Below, in pieces: positions 8,439 through 18,715 of a stretch of DNA of 64,000 nt. This DNA is from Alteromonas sp. IB21 (GTDB taxonomy: Bacteria > Pseudomonadota > Gammaproteobacteria > Enterobacterales > Alteromonadaceae). Positions within the stretch are counted from its first letter, which is position 1. The number at the start of each line of letters is the position of its first letter. The notes under the pieces are model-generated. The model searched no databases and was not told the origin of the DNA. It saw nothing but the letters and a program-made list of their open reading frames with translations. Made by a program: the position numbers and the translations under genes. The stretch spans positions 1-64,000 of the forward strand of contig NZ_JAEFCD010000009.1 of assembly GCF_016405965.1 (NCBI RefSeq), read 5' to 3'.

Positions 8439-10660
8439 TCGTGCGATGCTAAATACGCCAGTAGCGCTTCAAACGGCATCGGCTTAGCATATAAATAGCC
8501 CTGTGCCTCGTCACACCCAAGTTTTATCATATAGCTAGCCTGCTCTCTTTTCTCCACACCTTCTGCTATCGTTAATAAGCCCAATTTATTACCTAATGTA
8601 ACAATTGTTTCTGCTAGTACGGCACTGGCGCCAGGCTCAATATCCTTAACAAATGAGCGGTCTACTTTCAGCCTGTCTAAGGGAAGCTGTTGCAGATAAC
8701 TCATGGAAGAAAAACCTGTTCCAAAATCGTCGATAGCAATTTTAACGCCGAACTCTTTAAGGGAGCGTAGCGCATCAATCACTATTTGAGGCTCATCCAT
8801 TACAACGCTTTCGGTGATCTCTAATTCTAATAGCCTAGGATCAATATTGGGCTTAGATAGCGCTTGTTTAACTTTTTCTACGAAAAACCTATCTCGAAAT
8901 TGTGGTATTGAAATGTTAACTGCAACACGAAGATGCCCGTAACCTTTTTCTCTTAGTTCTAACAGACGATTGCACGACTCTTCTAATACCCATTCGCCAA
9001 TATCAACAATAAGCCCAGAATATTCAGCAAGAGGAACAAAAACTGCGGGCGAGATATATCCGCCTTCACCATCTGGCCACCGAAGCAGACCTTCCATGCC
9101 CACAACTTTTTCACTAAGTAAATCGACCTGAGGCTGGAACCACAACTCCAATTTTTTCGCCGCGAAGTCACTACGCAATCTTCGTATCATATCAAGACGC
9201 CAAGTTGTCTGGTCTTCAATATCTTTGGCGTAGTATTCGAAGTTGTCAGTGAGGTTCTTTTTCGCTCGATTTAGTGCGATATTGGTGCGCTTTAAAATTT
9301 CAAGCCCAATATTTCGCTTGCTATCCAGTTTGCAAAAGCCAACCGTCACATTAACTGGCAATGTATGATCGCCTACTTTAAAAGAAGATTGAAAAACAGC
9401 GTTAACAGCTTCAGGGCAAACATATTCGTTAGGGCCAATAAGACCAAAAACATCTGCGCCTATTCGGCCTTTCTTGACAGTTCCGTCGAATGCTGTTTGG
9501 AACCGATCACTGATTGCACGAAGTAACTCGTTACCAACTTCCTGTCCTAACCCATCGTTAATATCGGAGAAGTGATTCACATCAATGAGTGCAACACTGC
9601 AGTTTTCGCCAGCAAACAAATGCGGTTTATCCAACATATTGATAAATTCGTTGCGGTTGGGAAGACGGGTCAACCAGTCGCGGAATGCCGCATTTCTTAA
9701 TTCATGGAAAAGGTTTACGTTTTCGTAACCAACGGAAATGCTAGATAAAAACACCTCTAGCAGGTTTTTATCTAATTCGCTGATTTCCTTGGTTTGTCTG
9801 ACATAAACCGCGGCTTCAAAACCCGCACGACTAATATAAAGTACGGTGCAAGTTCGCTCGAATATGTGGGTTTTAATACGTAAACAGCGGCCTATATTTT
9901 CCTCTATTTCAATATTTTTAACGTCAGAAACGGGATGATTTATAAATTTCGCATATTCTCCTGCGGCACCGAGCACATATACGCCCTCATCGTCTCTATC
10001 TAACAACGCACCGGCTCTAGCGCATAATAAGCCTTCGGTATCTAGCCCTATAAGTGAGCTAATCTGAGTGACAACACCCTCGCAAAACTCTTTAACTGAA
10101 TGCTCTTCAAACAAGTTTGCTGAAGAAGTTATTATCTTTTCCAACCCTGCCCTACTTTGACTAATCGTCATGATTTGCTGGTAAGAGCGAAGGGAAGAGA
10201 TAATAGTGGTGAGTAATTTTGCGCGCGTCAGCTCAGTTTTCGTTTTGTAGTCATTGATATCGTAAAGTTTAATCACTTGCTCTTCGGGAGCATAGCCGGG
10301 CTGACCTGTACGCAGAATAATTCGCGGTTCAAGTAACTTCATGTCCTCACGAATATATTTAACAACATCAAATCCTGCATCGTCTGTTTCCATAACGACA
10401 TCGAGTAAAATTATGGCGATGGTGTTGCCGTATTCGTGAAGAAGTTCTTTTGCCTGTTTTGCAGAATACGCATTAATGAAGTTGAGTTTACGTTCATTAA
10501 CAATAAGGTCGGATAACGCAAGACGCGTTACTGTATGAATTTCTTCATCGTCGTCTACGATGAGAATATTCCAGTCCTTGCCGAGTAAAGACTGCTCTTC
10601 CGCTGGACTATCGTCATCTAAAAACACTAATTCGTCGTTTTCGTAATCCATTTCCGACAT
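8435..10660 (-). CDS. Response regulator with DUF3369, degenerate GGDEF and EAL domains
   Basis: A 741-residue cyclic-di-GMP regulator. An N-terminal receiver domain (about 30-150; acidic pair D36/D37, phosphoacceptor D87, conserved lysine at KTKTE) is followed by a DUF3369-like sensor region (about 165-325), a GGDEF domain (about 330-470) and an EAL domain (about 480-735). The GGDEF signature is replaced by GADVF, so diguanylate cyclase activity is unlikely. The EAL core looks competent: EGLLRW, DDFGTGFSSMSYL, and AEGVE. Predicted action is breakdown of cyclic-di-GMP under control of an unidentified histidine kinase. It stands alone and is divergent from the next gene. Confidence 0.9.
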   Translation of the reverse strand: MSEMDYENDELVFLDDDSPAEEQSLLGKDWNILIVDDDEEIHTVTRLALSDLIVNERKLNFINAYSAKQAKELLHEYGNTIAIILLDVVMETDDAGFDVVKYIREDMKLLEPRIILRTGQPGYAPEEQVIKLYDINDYKTKTELTRAKLLTTIISSLRSYQQIMTISQSRAGLEKIITSSANLFEEHSVKEFCEGVVTQISSLIGLDTEGLLCARAGALLDRDDEGVYVLGAAGEYAKFINHPVSDVKNIEIEENIGRCLRIKTHIFERTCTVLYISRAGFEAAVYVRQTKEISELDKNLLEVFLSSISVGYENVNLFHELRNAAFRDWLTRLPNRNEFINMLDKPHLFAGENCSVALIDVNHFSDINDGLGQEVGNELLRAISDRFQTAFDGTVKKGRIGADVFGLIGPNEYVCPEAVNAVFQSSFKVGDHTLPVNVTVGFCKLDSKRNIGLEILKRTNIALNRAKKNLTDNFEYYAKDIEDQTTWRLDMIRRLRSDFAAKKLELWFQPQVDLLSEKVVGMEGLLRWPDGEGGYISPAVFVPLAEYSGLIVDIGEWVLEESCNRLLELREKGYGHLRVAVNISIPQFRDRFFVEKVKQALSKPNIDPRLLELEITESVVMDEPQIVIDALRSLKEFGVKIAIDDFGTGFSSMSYLQQLPLDRLKVDRSFVKDIEPGASAVLAETIVTLGNKLGLLTIAEGVEKREQASYMIKLGCDEAQGYLYAKPMPFEALLAYLASHD

Positions 10661-10801
10661 TACCGCTCATTTCCTCGATACATACAAAACAAGAATGTGC
10701 TAAGCACCGCATTTAGAGGACGTTCACATTGATAAAATATCTATGCAGTGCAATAGTGCTCTTATGGTACATGCAATGTTACATTCAATCATACACGCAT
10801 T

Positions 10802-11707
10802 ATGAAGATTACCCCCCAACACTTTTCACCAGAGGTAAAGAAACCACAGGCAACTGATAGTCAAAAGGTCAACGCCGCGACAGATCAAGCTTCAACGGAA
10901 AAGGTTTCCGGTTCGATGAAAGCAGATGCTGGCCGTCAACGCATGATTTCATGGTTCGCTAGGGTGGGTATAAGCCCTGCAATGCTTTCTTCCGATCCTA
11001 AAAAGCAAAAACATGCGCTGGAACGAAGAAAACATATTTTAGAAACCCAAAAAGCGAGTAATCTTCAAGCTGTATTAAATATAGCACTAAATGTCACAAT
11101 CAACGAACAAACTAGCGAGAATCTTGACCCGGACTGGTTTTTCGCTTTTAGCTCAATGGCAGAGGAAATTTACAGCCCCCCAATGCAAGAATTATGGGGA
11201 AAAATCTTTGCTGTTGAGGTAGCACGACCAGGCAGTTTTTCTCTAAGAACCCTTCAGCTTTTAAAAACACTTACACATCGCGATGCGAAAGTTTTTAATA
11301 AAGCGGTAAATATAGCGAGTCGTCGAAACAACGATGCAGTTCCGCGCATTTTGGTCGGATATCACAGGCGTAAGGGTCTGCTTTCTTTATTTAGAAAACC
11401 CATCCCTGAGCAAATAAATTTATCTACAATTGGGCTGAGTTATCCTGATTTACTCTCTTTGCAGGAAATGAAACTGATTTATGCCAGTGAAATAGAAAGC
11501 GGTGAATACGCAGAAGGTCAGGAAGTGTCGTGGCGATGCAACAATGATTTGATGACGTTAACGTGCAAATCTTCGGGCGTAGCACTGGTTTATTATAAGT
11601 TCACCTCGGTGGGCAGCGAACTTTATAAGCTGGTGCCCAAATCGCAAAATGAAGCGTATCTCAATCAACTCAAACTGGTGTTGAATGAGGTATTTAACAT
11701 TAGTTAA
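10802..11707 (+). CDS. TIGR03899/DUF2806-type hypothetical protein
   Basis: A 301-residue soluble protein. A disordered, charged N-terminus (1-45) precedes a helical core with [21 protein letters not shown] and [28 protein letters not shown], which I recall from the TIGR03899 family of Vibrio, Shewanella and Alteromonas; DUF2806-like proteins share the 'D.dW...F...a..isn..mQ.lW..iLa.E' pattern. Function is unknown. It ends 4 bp inside the convergent cysH gene. The 141-bp gap upstream is shared with the divergent REC-EAL gene. Confidence 0.65.
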   Translation: MKITPQHFSPEVKKPQATDSQKVNAATDQASTEKVSGSMKADAGRQRMISWFARVGISPAMLSSDPKKQKHALERRKHILETQKASNLQAVLNIALNVTINEQTSENLDPDWFFAFSSMAEEIYSPPMQELWGKIFAVEVARPGSFSLRTLQLLKTLTHRDAKVFNKAVNIASRRNNDAVPRILVGYHRRKGLLSLFRKPIPEQINLSTIGLSYPDLLSLQEMKLIYASEIESGEYAEGQEVSWRCNNDLMTLTCKSSGVALVYYKFTSVGSELYKLVPKSQNEAYLNQLKLVLNEVFNIS

Positions 11708-12450
11708 ATACCATCACCAAATTCATGAAGACCGCATTCTCTTTTTAGCCCAAAGAAACGCGTATCTTGCTCACTCATTCCCTCTTGCAAAGACTGCGTG
11801 GTATGCCAATCGCCGATTGATACGTAGCCTTGTTCCCAAAGCGGGTGATAAGACAGCTCATTATCTTTAAGGTAGTAATGGAGGTCTTTATTGCTCCAGT
11901 CGATAATAGGGTACATTTTAAACTGTTGCCCTACTTTTTGGAGAACTGGAAGTTTGCCCCGCGTGTCTGATTGACTTCTACGTAACCCCGCATACCACGT
12001 GCCCACGTCAAGATCGTTCAAAGCACGTTGCATAGGCTCAACTTTGTTCATCTTGTTGTATTTCTCAATACCGTCGATGCCTTGTTCCCAAAGTCTGCCA
12101 AATCGCGCTTCCTGCCATGCAGATGACATACTTGCACTGTAGACATGCAAGTTTAGGTTGAGTTTTTCAACCAGTTCATCAATGAACTTGTAAGTCTCAG
12201 GGAAAAGATAGCCAGTATCCGTAAGTACAACCGGGATATCCGGTTGTACTTTAGTAAGCATATGCAGCATAACCGCCGATTGTGCTCCGAAACTCGAAGA
12301 CACAATATGAGTATCAGGCAAGTTATCCAGCGCCCAAGCGACCCGCTCTTGCGCCGTCATCTGCTCTAACATTTCATTGATATCAGCCAAAGCTTCTTTG
12401 CTGATATCTAGCGTAAGTGGTCGCTGCTTTTCTGCTGTATTATTCGTCAT
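11704..12450 (-). CDS. cysH: PAPS reductase CysH
   Basis: Phosphoadenylyl-sulfate reductase converts PAPS to sulfite with thioredoxin, in cytoplasmic sulfate assimilation. The 248 residues contain the PP-loop region [27 protein letters not shown], the arginine-rich [11 protein letters not shown], and the C-terminal catalytic cysteine in KRECGLH. No second cysteine cluster is present, so it fits the PAPS-specific, iron-sulfur-free class. It is the last gene of cysJIH and overlaps cysI by 11 bp, indicating translational coupling. Confidence 0.95.
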   Translation of the reverse strand: MTNNTAEKQRPLTLDISKEALADINEMLEQMTAQERVAWALDNLPDTHIVSSSFGAQSAVMLHMLTKVQPDIPVVLTDTGYLFPETYKFIDELVEKLNLNLHVYSASMSSAWQEARFGRLWEQGIDGIEKYNKMNKVEPMQRALNDLDVGTWYAGLRRSQSDTRGKLPVLQKVGQQFKMYPIIDWSNKDLHYYLKDNELSYHPLWEQGYVSIGDWHTTQSLQEGMSEQDTRFFGLKRECGLHEFGDGI

Positions 12451-14161
12451 AGAAATCCCGTGCGGAGTCTACTACTGGTTTTACAACACCAGCGCGAACA
12501 ACATAATCGCCAAAGGCTTCACCTGATTCACGCTCTGTAGCCCATTGCCCCAGCAGCGTATCAAGCTCTGTCATGATTTCTTGTTCACTAATATTTTCTC
12601 GATACATACGCGGAATACGCGTACCTTCTCGATTGCCCCCCAAGTGGAGGTTATATTTACCCGGTCCTTTTCCGACCAAGCCAACTTCAGACAACATAGC
12701 GCGTCCACAACCATTTGGGCAGCCAGTGACGCGGAAGATAACGCTGTCGTTCTCCAATCCATGTTTTGCCAGCAAACCTTCTAACTCAGTTACGGCATCT
12801 GGCAAATAGCGTTCTGCTTCCGCCATCGCTAATGGGCAGGTTGGTAATGCCACACAAGCCATTGAATCTAAGCGCTGATTAGAAATTGAGGGCGCTATTA
12901 GTCCATGCTCACGCGCCAAGGCTTCTATCTTGTCTTTGTCTTGTGGCGGAACCCCAGCAATAATCAAATTCTGGTTTGCAGTTAGACGGAAATCCCCTTT
13001 GTGTATTTTTGCGATTTCCGCACAGCCCGTTTTGAGCGTTTTCCCCGGATAATCTAAAATACGCCCGTTTTCAATGAACACGGTAAGATGATACTTTCCA
13101 TCAATCCCTTCTACCCAGCCGAAACGATCTCCGCGGCCGGTAAATTCGTAAGGGCGGCTCTCTTGGAACGTAACACCCGCGCGTTTTTCAACTTCCGCTT
13201 TAAAGTTTTCAACGCCTACGCGCTCAAGCGTGTATTTAGTTTTCGCGTTCTTACGATTAACACGATTCCCCCAATCACGCTGAGTTGTCACAACTGCAGC
13301 GGCAACGTCGAGCGTGTTTTCAAGCGGAATAAAACCAAAATCAGATGCCTTACGCGGGTAGGTGCTCTTGTCACCGTGGGTCATTGCAAGACCACCACCA
13401 ACAAGCACGTTAAAGCCAACTAGCTGACCATTCTCTGCAATTGCAACAAAGTTAAGATCATTCGCGTGAACATCAACGTCGTTTTGCGGAGGAATAACCA
13501 CTGTCGTTTTAAACTTACGCGGTAGGTAGTTATCACCCAAAATAGGCTCAACCGGCTTTTCCGTTGTTTCGACTTTTTCACCGTCTAACCAAATTTCAGC
13601 ATAAGCGCGAGTTTTAGGAAGTAAGTGTTCACTTATCTTTTTAGCCCATTCAAATGCATGAAGATGTAGTTCGGATTCCACCGGGTTTGAGGTACACAGC
13701 ACGTTTCGGTTTACATCACCAGCGGTTGCGATAGAGTCGATACCGACCTTGTTCAAGGTTTGGTGCATAGACTTTATTTTAGGCTTCAATACACCGTGGA
13801 ACTGAAATGTTTGGCGAGTCGTTAAGCGAATGCTGCCGTACATTGTATGGTCGGCTGCAAACTTATCAATAGCTAGCCACTGGTCGGGTGTAATAACACC
13901 ACCAGGCAAACGCGCGCGCAGCATTACATTGTGTAACGGTTCAAGTTTTTGTTTAGCACGCTCAGCACGAATATCGCGGTCGTCTTGCTGATACATACCG
14001 TGAAAACGGATCAACTGAAAATTGTCAGCGGTAAAACCACCCGTAAGATCGTCTTTTAGATCTGTTGTGATAGTGCCACGCAAATTATTACTTTCACGTT
14101 TTAAGCGCTCGTTGTCAGCCAGTTTGCCCTCAACGATAAATGGTGATTTTTCGTTACTCAT
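12440..14161 (-). CDS. cysI: Sulfite reductase hemoprotein CysI
   Basis: The beta subunit of NADPH-sulfite reductase, reducing sulfite to sulfide at a sirohaem-[4Fe-4S] centre. The 573 residues carry two ferrite reductase-like halves and the four cluster cysteines in CVALPTC (with the following [12 protein letters not shown]) and [17 protein letters not shown]. Length matches E. coli CysI (570). The start codon overlaps the cysJ stop by one base (TAATG), a coupled arrangement. Confidence 0.96.
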   Translation of the reverse strand: MSNEKSPFIVEGKLADNERLKRESNNLRGTITTDLKDDLTGGFTADNFQLIRFHGMYQQDDRDIRAERAKQKLEPLHNVMLRARLPGGVITPDQWLAIDKFAADHTMYGSIRLTTRQTFQFHGVLKPKIKSMHQTLNKVGIDSIATAGDVNRNVLCTSNPVESELHLHAFEWAKKISEHLLPKTRAYAEIWLDGEKVETTEKPVEPILGDNYLPRKFKTTVVIPPQNDVDVHANDLNFVAIAENGQLVGFNVLVGGGLAMTHGDKSTYPRKASDFGFIPLENTLDVAAAVVTTQRDWGNRVNRKNAKTKYTLERVGVENFKAEVEKRAGVTFQESRPYEFTGRGDRFGWVEGIDGKYHLTVFIENGRILDYPGKTLKTGCAEIAKIHKGDFRLTANQNLIIAGVPPQDKDKIEALAREHGLIAPSISNQRLDSMACVALPTCPLAMAEAERYLPDAVTELEGLLAKHGLENDSVIFRVTGCPNGCGRAMLSEVGLVGKGPGKYNLHLGGNREGTRIPRMYRENISEQEIMTELDTLLGQWATERESGEAFGDYVVRAGVVKPVVDSARDFYDE

Positions 14162-15984
14162 TAATAGACATCCTTCTGATAACGTTTCGCTTTTCTCAAC
14201 TCTACAACGTAGGCTTTCGCATCGGCTTCTGATTTTCCGCCGTGCTCCTGCACAATACTAATTAGGGCGTTTTCTACATCTTTCGCCATGTGCATTGCAT
14301 CGCCACATACGTAAAAGTGTGCGCCCTGCTCTAGCCATTCGTACACTTCTTTTCCGTTTTCTAGTAGACGGTGTTGAACGTATACTTTTTCTTCCTGATC
14401 ACGAGAGAATGCCAGCGTGATTTTGTCAAGCAGACCTTCCTTAACGTAACTTTGCCACTCAACTTGATACAGGAAATCTTGCGTGAAATGAGGGTTACCA
14501 AAAAACAACCAGTTTTTGCCTTCGGCGCCTTGTACGTCACGCTCTTGCATGAAAGCCCTAAATGGCGCAATGCCAGTACCCGGGCCAACCATAATGACGG
14601 GAGTATTAGGATCCGCCGGCAAACGGAAGTTGTCGTTGTGTTCAACAAATACTTCCACGTCGCCATTTTCTTCCAAATACTCACATAAGAAGCCTGACGC
14701 ACCACCTTGATGACGATGTCCAAACGCCTCATAGTCAACGTGCGCCACGGTCAAATGTACTTCTTCTTCCACCTCTGCCTGGCTTGATGCAATAGAGTAC
14801 AAACGTGGCGTTAGTGGACGTAGCGCTTCTACAAGCTGCTGCTCAGATAACTTGCCTGGATGGTCGCGCACGATATCAATGATCTGGCGTTCAGCCATGT
14901 AAGTACGAAGCTGTGCTTTATCTTCCATTAGCGTAGCTAAGGTTTCAGAGCCTGTTGCAGCCTGATATGATTTAATGAAATTTGGATAGCTTAGTGTTAA
15001 TTCAAGCTTTGACGTTAACGCCTCAGTAAGCGACATTTTCGCGTCACCCACAGAAACTTCTGCGTTGCCGTCTAGTGACAAAATACCAATAAGTTCAGAT
15101 ACCAGTGAAGCTGCGTTTTTGAACCATACACCTAGAGCGTCGCCTGGTAGATAGGTAATACCACTGTCTTCAAGGCTTATTTCGATATGACGAATATCTT
15201 TAACGGAGTCACGACCGGTAATTTTCTGTGCGTCGATAAGCGTTGCTTTAAACGGTGCTTTTTTGGTGTAGGTTTGTGCAGCTACACCTTGCACCGCTGC
15301 GCCAGTTTGTGCCGCTACCGCTGTTTGCGGTGCTGCACTGAAATCCTCTTTTAGCGACTCAATAAGTTTATTTAGCCACGCTTCTGCTTCAGCCTCATAA
15401 TCAACGTCGCAATCAAGACGCTCAATAATCGCTTTGCCACCCAGTTTACCTAGGCGCTCATCAAAATCTTTACCTGTCTGGCAGAAAAACTCGTAACTGC
15501 TATCACCTAGACCTACAACGGCGTACTTTGTACTCGCAAGTTTAGGAGCTTTCTTGCCCCCTAAAAACTCATGAAGCTCAATGGCGTCATCAGGAGCATC
15601 CCCTTCACCGTGCGTGCTCACAAACACCGCAAGGTGAGTTTCAGCCTTCAAGTTGCGAGGCTTGTAATCTGCCATGCTAACGAGCTTGCTATTAAAGCCC
15701 GCTTCTTCTGCTTTTGCCTGACATTGTGCCGCCAAACCTTTCGCGTTGCCTGTTTGAGAGCCGTACAGAATAGTTAACGTAGGAGCGTCAGTTGCAACTG
15801 CCGGCGCGCTTTGTAACGCTGGTGCAATCGAACCGCCTTGTGCGGCCGCCACGCCAGCTGCATAGCCACTTACCCAAGTTAGTTGATCACGATTTAAGCC
15901 CGCAATAGCTTGCGTAATTGCATTCCACTGCTGTTCATTTAATACCGCGCCTGGCGCTGAGTTCGAATTAGAATCTTGTGACAT
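14161..15984 (-). CDS. cysJ: Sulfite reductase flavoprotein CysJ
   Basis: The alpha subunit of NADPH-sulfite reductase, passing electrons from NADPH through FAD and FMN to CysI. The 607 residues show a flavodoxin-like FMN domain (about 70-210; [25 protein letters not shown]), an FAD domain ([18 protein letters not shown]), and an NADPH-binding domain ([18 protein letters not shown]) ending in KRYQKDVY as in E. coli CysJ. It begins the cysJIH operon. The roughly 200-bp upstream region would hold the CysB-dependent promoter, but I could not single out a site. Confidence 0.96.
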   Translation of the reverse strand: MSQDSNSNSAPGAVLNEQQWNAITQAIAGLNRDQLTWVSGYAAGVAAAQGGSIAPALQSAPAVATDAPTLTILYGSQTGNAKGLAAQCQAKAEEAGFNSKLVSMADYKPRNLKAETHLAVFVSTHGEGDAPDDAIELHEFLGGKKAPKLASTKYAVVGLGDSSYEFFCQTGKDFDERLGKLGGKAIIERLDCDVDYEAEAEAWLNKLIESLKEDFSAAPQTAVAAQTGAAVQGVAAQTYTKKAPFKATLIDAQKITGRDSVKDIRHIEISLEDSGITYLPGDALGVWFKNAASLVSELIGILSLDGNAEVSVGDAKMSLTEALTSKLELTLSYPNFIKSYQAATGSETLATLMEDKAQLRTYMAERQIIDIVRDHPGKLSEQQLVEALRPLTPRLYSIASSQAEVEEEVHLTVAHVDYEAFGHRHQGGASGFLCEYLEENGDVEVFVEHNDNFRLPADPNTPVIMVGPGTGIAPFRAFMQERDVQGAEGKNWLFFGNPHFTQDFLYQVEWQSYVKEGLLDKITLAFSRDQEEKVYVQHRLLENGKEVYEWLEQGAHFYVCGDAMHMAKDVENALISIVQEHGGKSEADAKAYVVELRKAKRYQKDVY

Positions 15985-16128
15985 AGTCTTTTAGCCTTTT
16001 TTCAATGCTGCTAAGGCTAACGGCTTTCATCAAGAAGAGAAAAGAATAAAAGAGACTTTTTTATTACTGAAAGTGCTAATGGCTACATAATTTAGTAATA
16101 AGTGGTGGTAGGGTTGAGCTAAAGATAC

Positions 16129-16165
16129 AAAAAAAGCGTGAGATGCCAACGCAACCACGCCTTTT
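16129..16165 (-). terminator. Terminator downstream of the TIGR04219 gene
   Basis: On the minus strand GGCGTGG-type and CACGC arms (16136-16140 with 16156-16160) are followed by seven T residues. It separates the TIGR04219 gene from cysJ, whose start lies farther left. Confidence 0.6.
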
Positions 16166-16183
16166 AAATTCGCATACTGGCGT

Positions 16184-16939
16184 TTAGAAATGCAGCTCTA
16201 AACCAGCAAACACGCCATCAAACTCCATATCTGCGTACACATCGTCAAGGTCTTCAATATCAACCGTTACATTTCTGTAACCGACCTGTAGTGTCATATC
16301 AACCGCTAAGCTTTCAATGAAAGAGTATTGAATGGCTGCTTGATAATCACTTAGCTCATGATCATCGAATGATAAATAGCTCCCTTCAAAATACGCTGAT
16401 AACCCAGTGAAAGGTAAACCAATCTGCACTTTAGAATAGGCCATTGGAACAATGCCTGAAAATTCTGCGGAGCCACTGGTATCGCTAGCGGTATCAACAA
16501 CAAACAGTGCCCCATCGATATACTTGGCGTTTACACCAAGGTCGAAGCTAACTAAATCGTTATCAAACAACTCGTAATATAAAATAAAATCTGTGGCATC
16601 AAGCTCTATATCTGTATTAACCACGGTACTTTGTGTAAACAACTGATCGTCAAAAGTGAAGTTTGCATCGAGCGTTGTTGTACCTGAATTGTCTAATGTG
16701 GTGTGATTAACCTTTACGTTTGGCAAGAAAGGTACAGGATGCTCGAAGGCGATATATAGCGCCGTATTGGTTTCATCATCAAAATTAAAATCAGCGGTGT
16801 TGTTGCTGTCAGCGAAACCACCTTGCGTATCGGTTTGCCATACTTGTGCACCTACATAAACGCCCGCAATAGTGTCTGCTTGAGATGAAATGGAGAACAA
16901 TGCGCATCCCAATGCGGCAGCTATAAGACCCTTTTTCAT
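16184..16939 (-). CDS. TIGR04219-type outer membrane beta-barrel protein
   Basis: A 251-residue exported protein with a signal peptide (MKKGLIAAALGCALFSISSQA, cleavage before DT). The mature part shows alternating hydrophobic strands and ends in aromatic phenylalanine (GLELHF), the usual beta-barrel assembly signal. The IAGVYVGAQVWQTDTQGGFAD opening and 'HPVPFLPNVKV' match TIGR04219 proteins as I remember them. Function is unknown. It follows the DUF2333 gene by three bases and probably shares its transcript. Confidence 0.8.
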   Translation of the reverse strand: MKKGLIAAALGCALFSISSQADTIAGVYVGAQVWQTDTQGGFADSNNTADFNFDDETNTALYIAFEHPVPFLPNVKVNHTTLDNSGTTTLDANFTFDDQLFTQSTVVNTDIELDATDFILYYELFDNDLVSFDLGVNAKYIDGALFVVDTASDTSGSAEFSGIVPMAYSKVQIGLPFTGLSAYFEGSYLSFDDHELSDYQAAIQYSFIESLAVDMTLQVGYRNVTVDIEDLDDVYADMEFDGVFAGLELHF

Positions 16940-16942
16940 TAA

Positions 16943-17935
16943 TTATCCTTGATTAAGAAGTTCTGAAAGTTCAATTAAAGCAGCGTTTGCGCGTGAAATA
17001 TAGTTAGCCATTACAAGTGAATGATTTGCTAACATACCGAAACCGCTGCCGTTTAAAATCATTGGGCTGAAAACAGACTGCTGCGTCGCCTCCAGCTCCC
17101 GAATGATCTGCTGAAGACTGACCAATGCATTCTTATCTTCAAGCACATCATAAAATTCAATTTCTACCGCTTTTAGAAAGTGTAGCAATGCCCATGTTGC
17201 ACCACGCGCCTCATAGAAATTATCGTCTAATTTCCACCAACTGGTTTTCACCACGCGCTGGCTAGCAACGGGTGACGATTGCTTAGCATTCGAATCGCCA
17301 GCTAAATCCGTATTCACTCTAGCCGATCCTACGCTGGCGCTTAGTCTTTGTGAATAGCTACCTAGACGTTTTTCTACTTGCTTTAACCACTCTCGCAAAT
17401 TATCTGCACGGGTGTAAAACTGACTGTCAGAATTGCGAGTAACTGCGAGCTCATCTCTATATTTTATTAGCAGTTCAATCCCTTCTGAGTAGCTGGATTC
17501 AGAAGACGGTAATGCCCAACTTTTATGATCCATGTTGAATTTGGGATGGGCTTTAGTAAGGTAAGGGTTTTCGATAGATTGAGACTGTGAGCGGCTGAAA
17601 TCTTTACGCATTGAAAGCGCAAGGTCGCGCACCATTTCTAACGCACCAAACTCCCAGGCTGGCATGTTGTCTAAAAATATACCAGGAGGAGTAATATCGT
17701 TAGAAAGATACCCACCAGGCTTATCGATTAATGTTTGAGACACATCAATCATCGTAGACGTTAACGTGTAACCGGCAATGTTCGTGGGATTTTCTACTGA
17801 AGAGTTTTGTTCAAGACGCTTCCTAATATCAAACATGTCAGGAGAAAGACTCCAGTACCATCCGATAAGCCAGAACAGTAGTACAATCACCACAGCGACA
17901 ATCGCTATCCGTTTTGAGTTAATTGATTGTCTCAT
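16943..17935 (-). CDS. DUF2333 family membrane-anchored protein
   Basis: A 330-residue protein with one N-terminal membrane segment (about 9-29) and a large periplasmic domain containing IAGYTLTSTMIDVSQTLIDK and PGGYLSNDITPPGIFLDNMP, the signature stretches of DUF2333. Function is unknown. The start at 17935 follows AAGGAAGG; an in-frame TTG at 17965 would lie inside a 28-bp palindrome. Directly downstream is the TIGR04219 outer-membrane protein, which suggests a joint envelope role. Confidence 0.85.
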   Translation of the reverse strand: MRQSINSKRIAIVAVVIVLLFWLIGWYWSLSPDMFDIRKRLEQNSSVENPTNIAGYTLTSTMIDVSQTLIDKPGGYLSNDITPPGIFLDNMPAWEFGALEMVRDLALSMRKDFSRSQSQSIENPYLTKAHPKFNMDHKSWALPSSESSYSEGIELLIKYRDELAVTRNSDSQFYTRADNLREWLKQVEKRLGSYSQRLSASVGSARVNTDLAGDSNAKQSSPVASQRVVKTSWWKLDDNFYEARGATWALLHFLKAVEIEFYDVLEDKNALVSLQQIIRELEATQQSVFSPMILNGSGFGMLANHSLVMANYISRANAALIELSELLNQG

Positions 17936-17962
17936 ATAAACACCAACCTTCCTTTTAAATAA

Positions 17963-17990
17963 CAAATAGCCGACTGCAGTCAGCTATTTG
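17963..17990. repeat. 28-bp near-perfect palindrome
   Basis: Thirteen of fourteen base pairs are symmetrical: CAAATAGC-c-GACTGCAGTC-a-GCTATTTG. It lies 28 bp upstream of the DUF2333 start and about 100 bp after the psp operon end. It lacks a T run on either side, so it looks more like an operator or a structured leader than a terminator. Confidence 0.6.
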
Positions 17991-18090
17991 TAATTATTAA
18001 TACTATGTGAAAAATGCGAAACCTTTATGACGATACTGTTATATCACCATCTTTTACTACGTTAACACAATTTAAATTTAATTATATTAG

Positions 18091-18453
18091 TTATAAAGTA
18101 TGGTGCATGTTTCGCTCATTTTGCTGCTTATACGCTGCAGAGTTTCTGTTTTTCAGTGCATATAGCGCGATAACGATGAGTATAATTGGCCAAAAAGCAC
18201 TAACGCCCATAACCAGAAGCGCTAAGAATCCAGCACCCAGTGCAAGTAGAATTGTACCAATTACACTGACAGCAACCACGAAACCTACAATGGCGAGTGC
18301 CACACCGATTAAAGATAATACCGCTACATTTTCCCAGGGGCTTAATAGTTCATCCGACATAATTAAGTGCATACCCAACCAGCTATCCACTAAACTACCA
18401 AGGCAGTTCACCAGCACGATGGCTATCACCAGTGCAATTAGAAAGTTTTTCAT
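18091..18453 (-). CDS. Membrane protein of the psp operon
   Basis: A 120-residue protein with three predicted membrane segments (about 4-20, 40-65 and 70-97) and a short charged C-terminal tail. I do not recognise the family. Its ATG overlaps the pspC stop by one base (TAATG), so translation is coupled to pspC, and it is most likely part of the envelope-stress operon started at the sigma-54 promoter upstream of pspA. It could fill the place of PspB or PspG, but no similarity to either is visible. Confidence 0.75.
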   Translation of the reverse strand: MKNFLIALVIAIVLVNCLGSLVDSWLGMHLIMSDELLSPWENVAVLSLIGVALAIVGFVVAVSVIGTILLALGAGFLALLVMGVSAFWPIILIVIALYALKNRNSAAYKQQNERNMHHTL

Positions 18454-18653
18454 TACACTAATCTCGGCAACAAAATAACTGCGGCGACATAGGCCACCAG
18501 CGTAATAGGTGTAGCGATGAATAAACCCGCTACCGCTGCCGCTCTCACCCATACTGCATCTATATCAAAATAACGTGCAACGCCTGCACACACACCAGAA
18601 ATGATTCCAGAATCAAGGTCTCTGTAAATTCGTTTTTGCGATGGTAATTTCAT
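18453..18653 (-). CDS. pspC: Short PspC-domain protein
   Basis: A 66-residue inner-membrane protein made of little more than the PspC core: KRIYRDLDSGIISGVCAGVARYFDIDAVWVR followed by a membrane segment (spelled here in two parts: KRIYRDLDSGIISG, then GVARYFDID). E. coli PspC is 119 residues, so the C-terminal leucine-zipper part is missing. In the phage-shock response PspC senses inner-membrane stress and recruits PspA. I chose the ATG at 18653, six bases after GGAG; a second ATG is three bases upstream. Confidence 0.85.
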   Translation of the reverse strand: MKLPSQKRIYRDLDSGIISGVCAGVARYFDIDAVWVRAAAVAGLFIATPITLVAYVAAVILLPRLV

Positions 18654-18715
18654 CATCTTCTCCAAAATAGTAGCTTTCGATGTTCACAATATGGGCGAGG
18701 GCTATTCGAGGTCGC

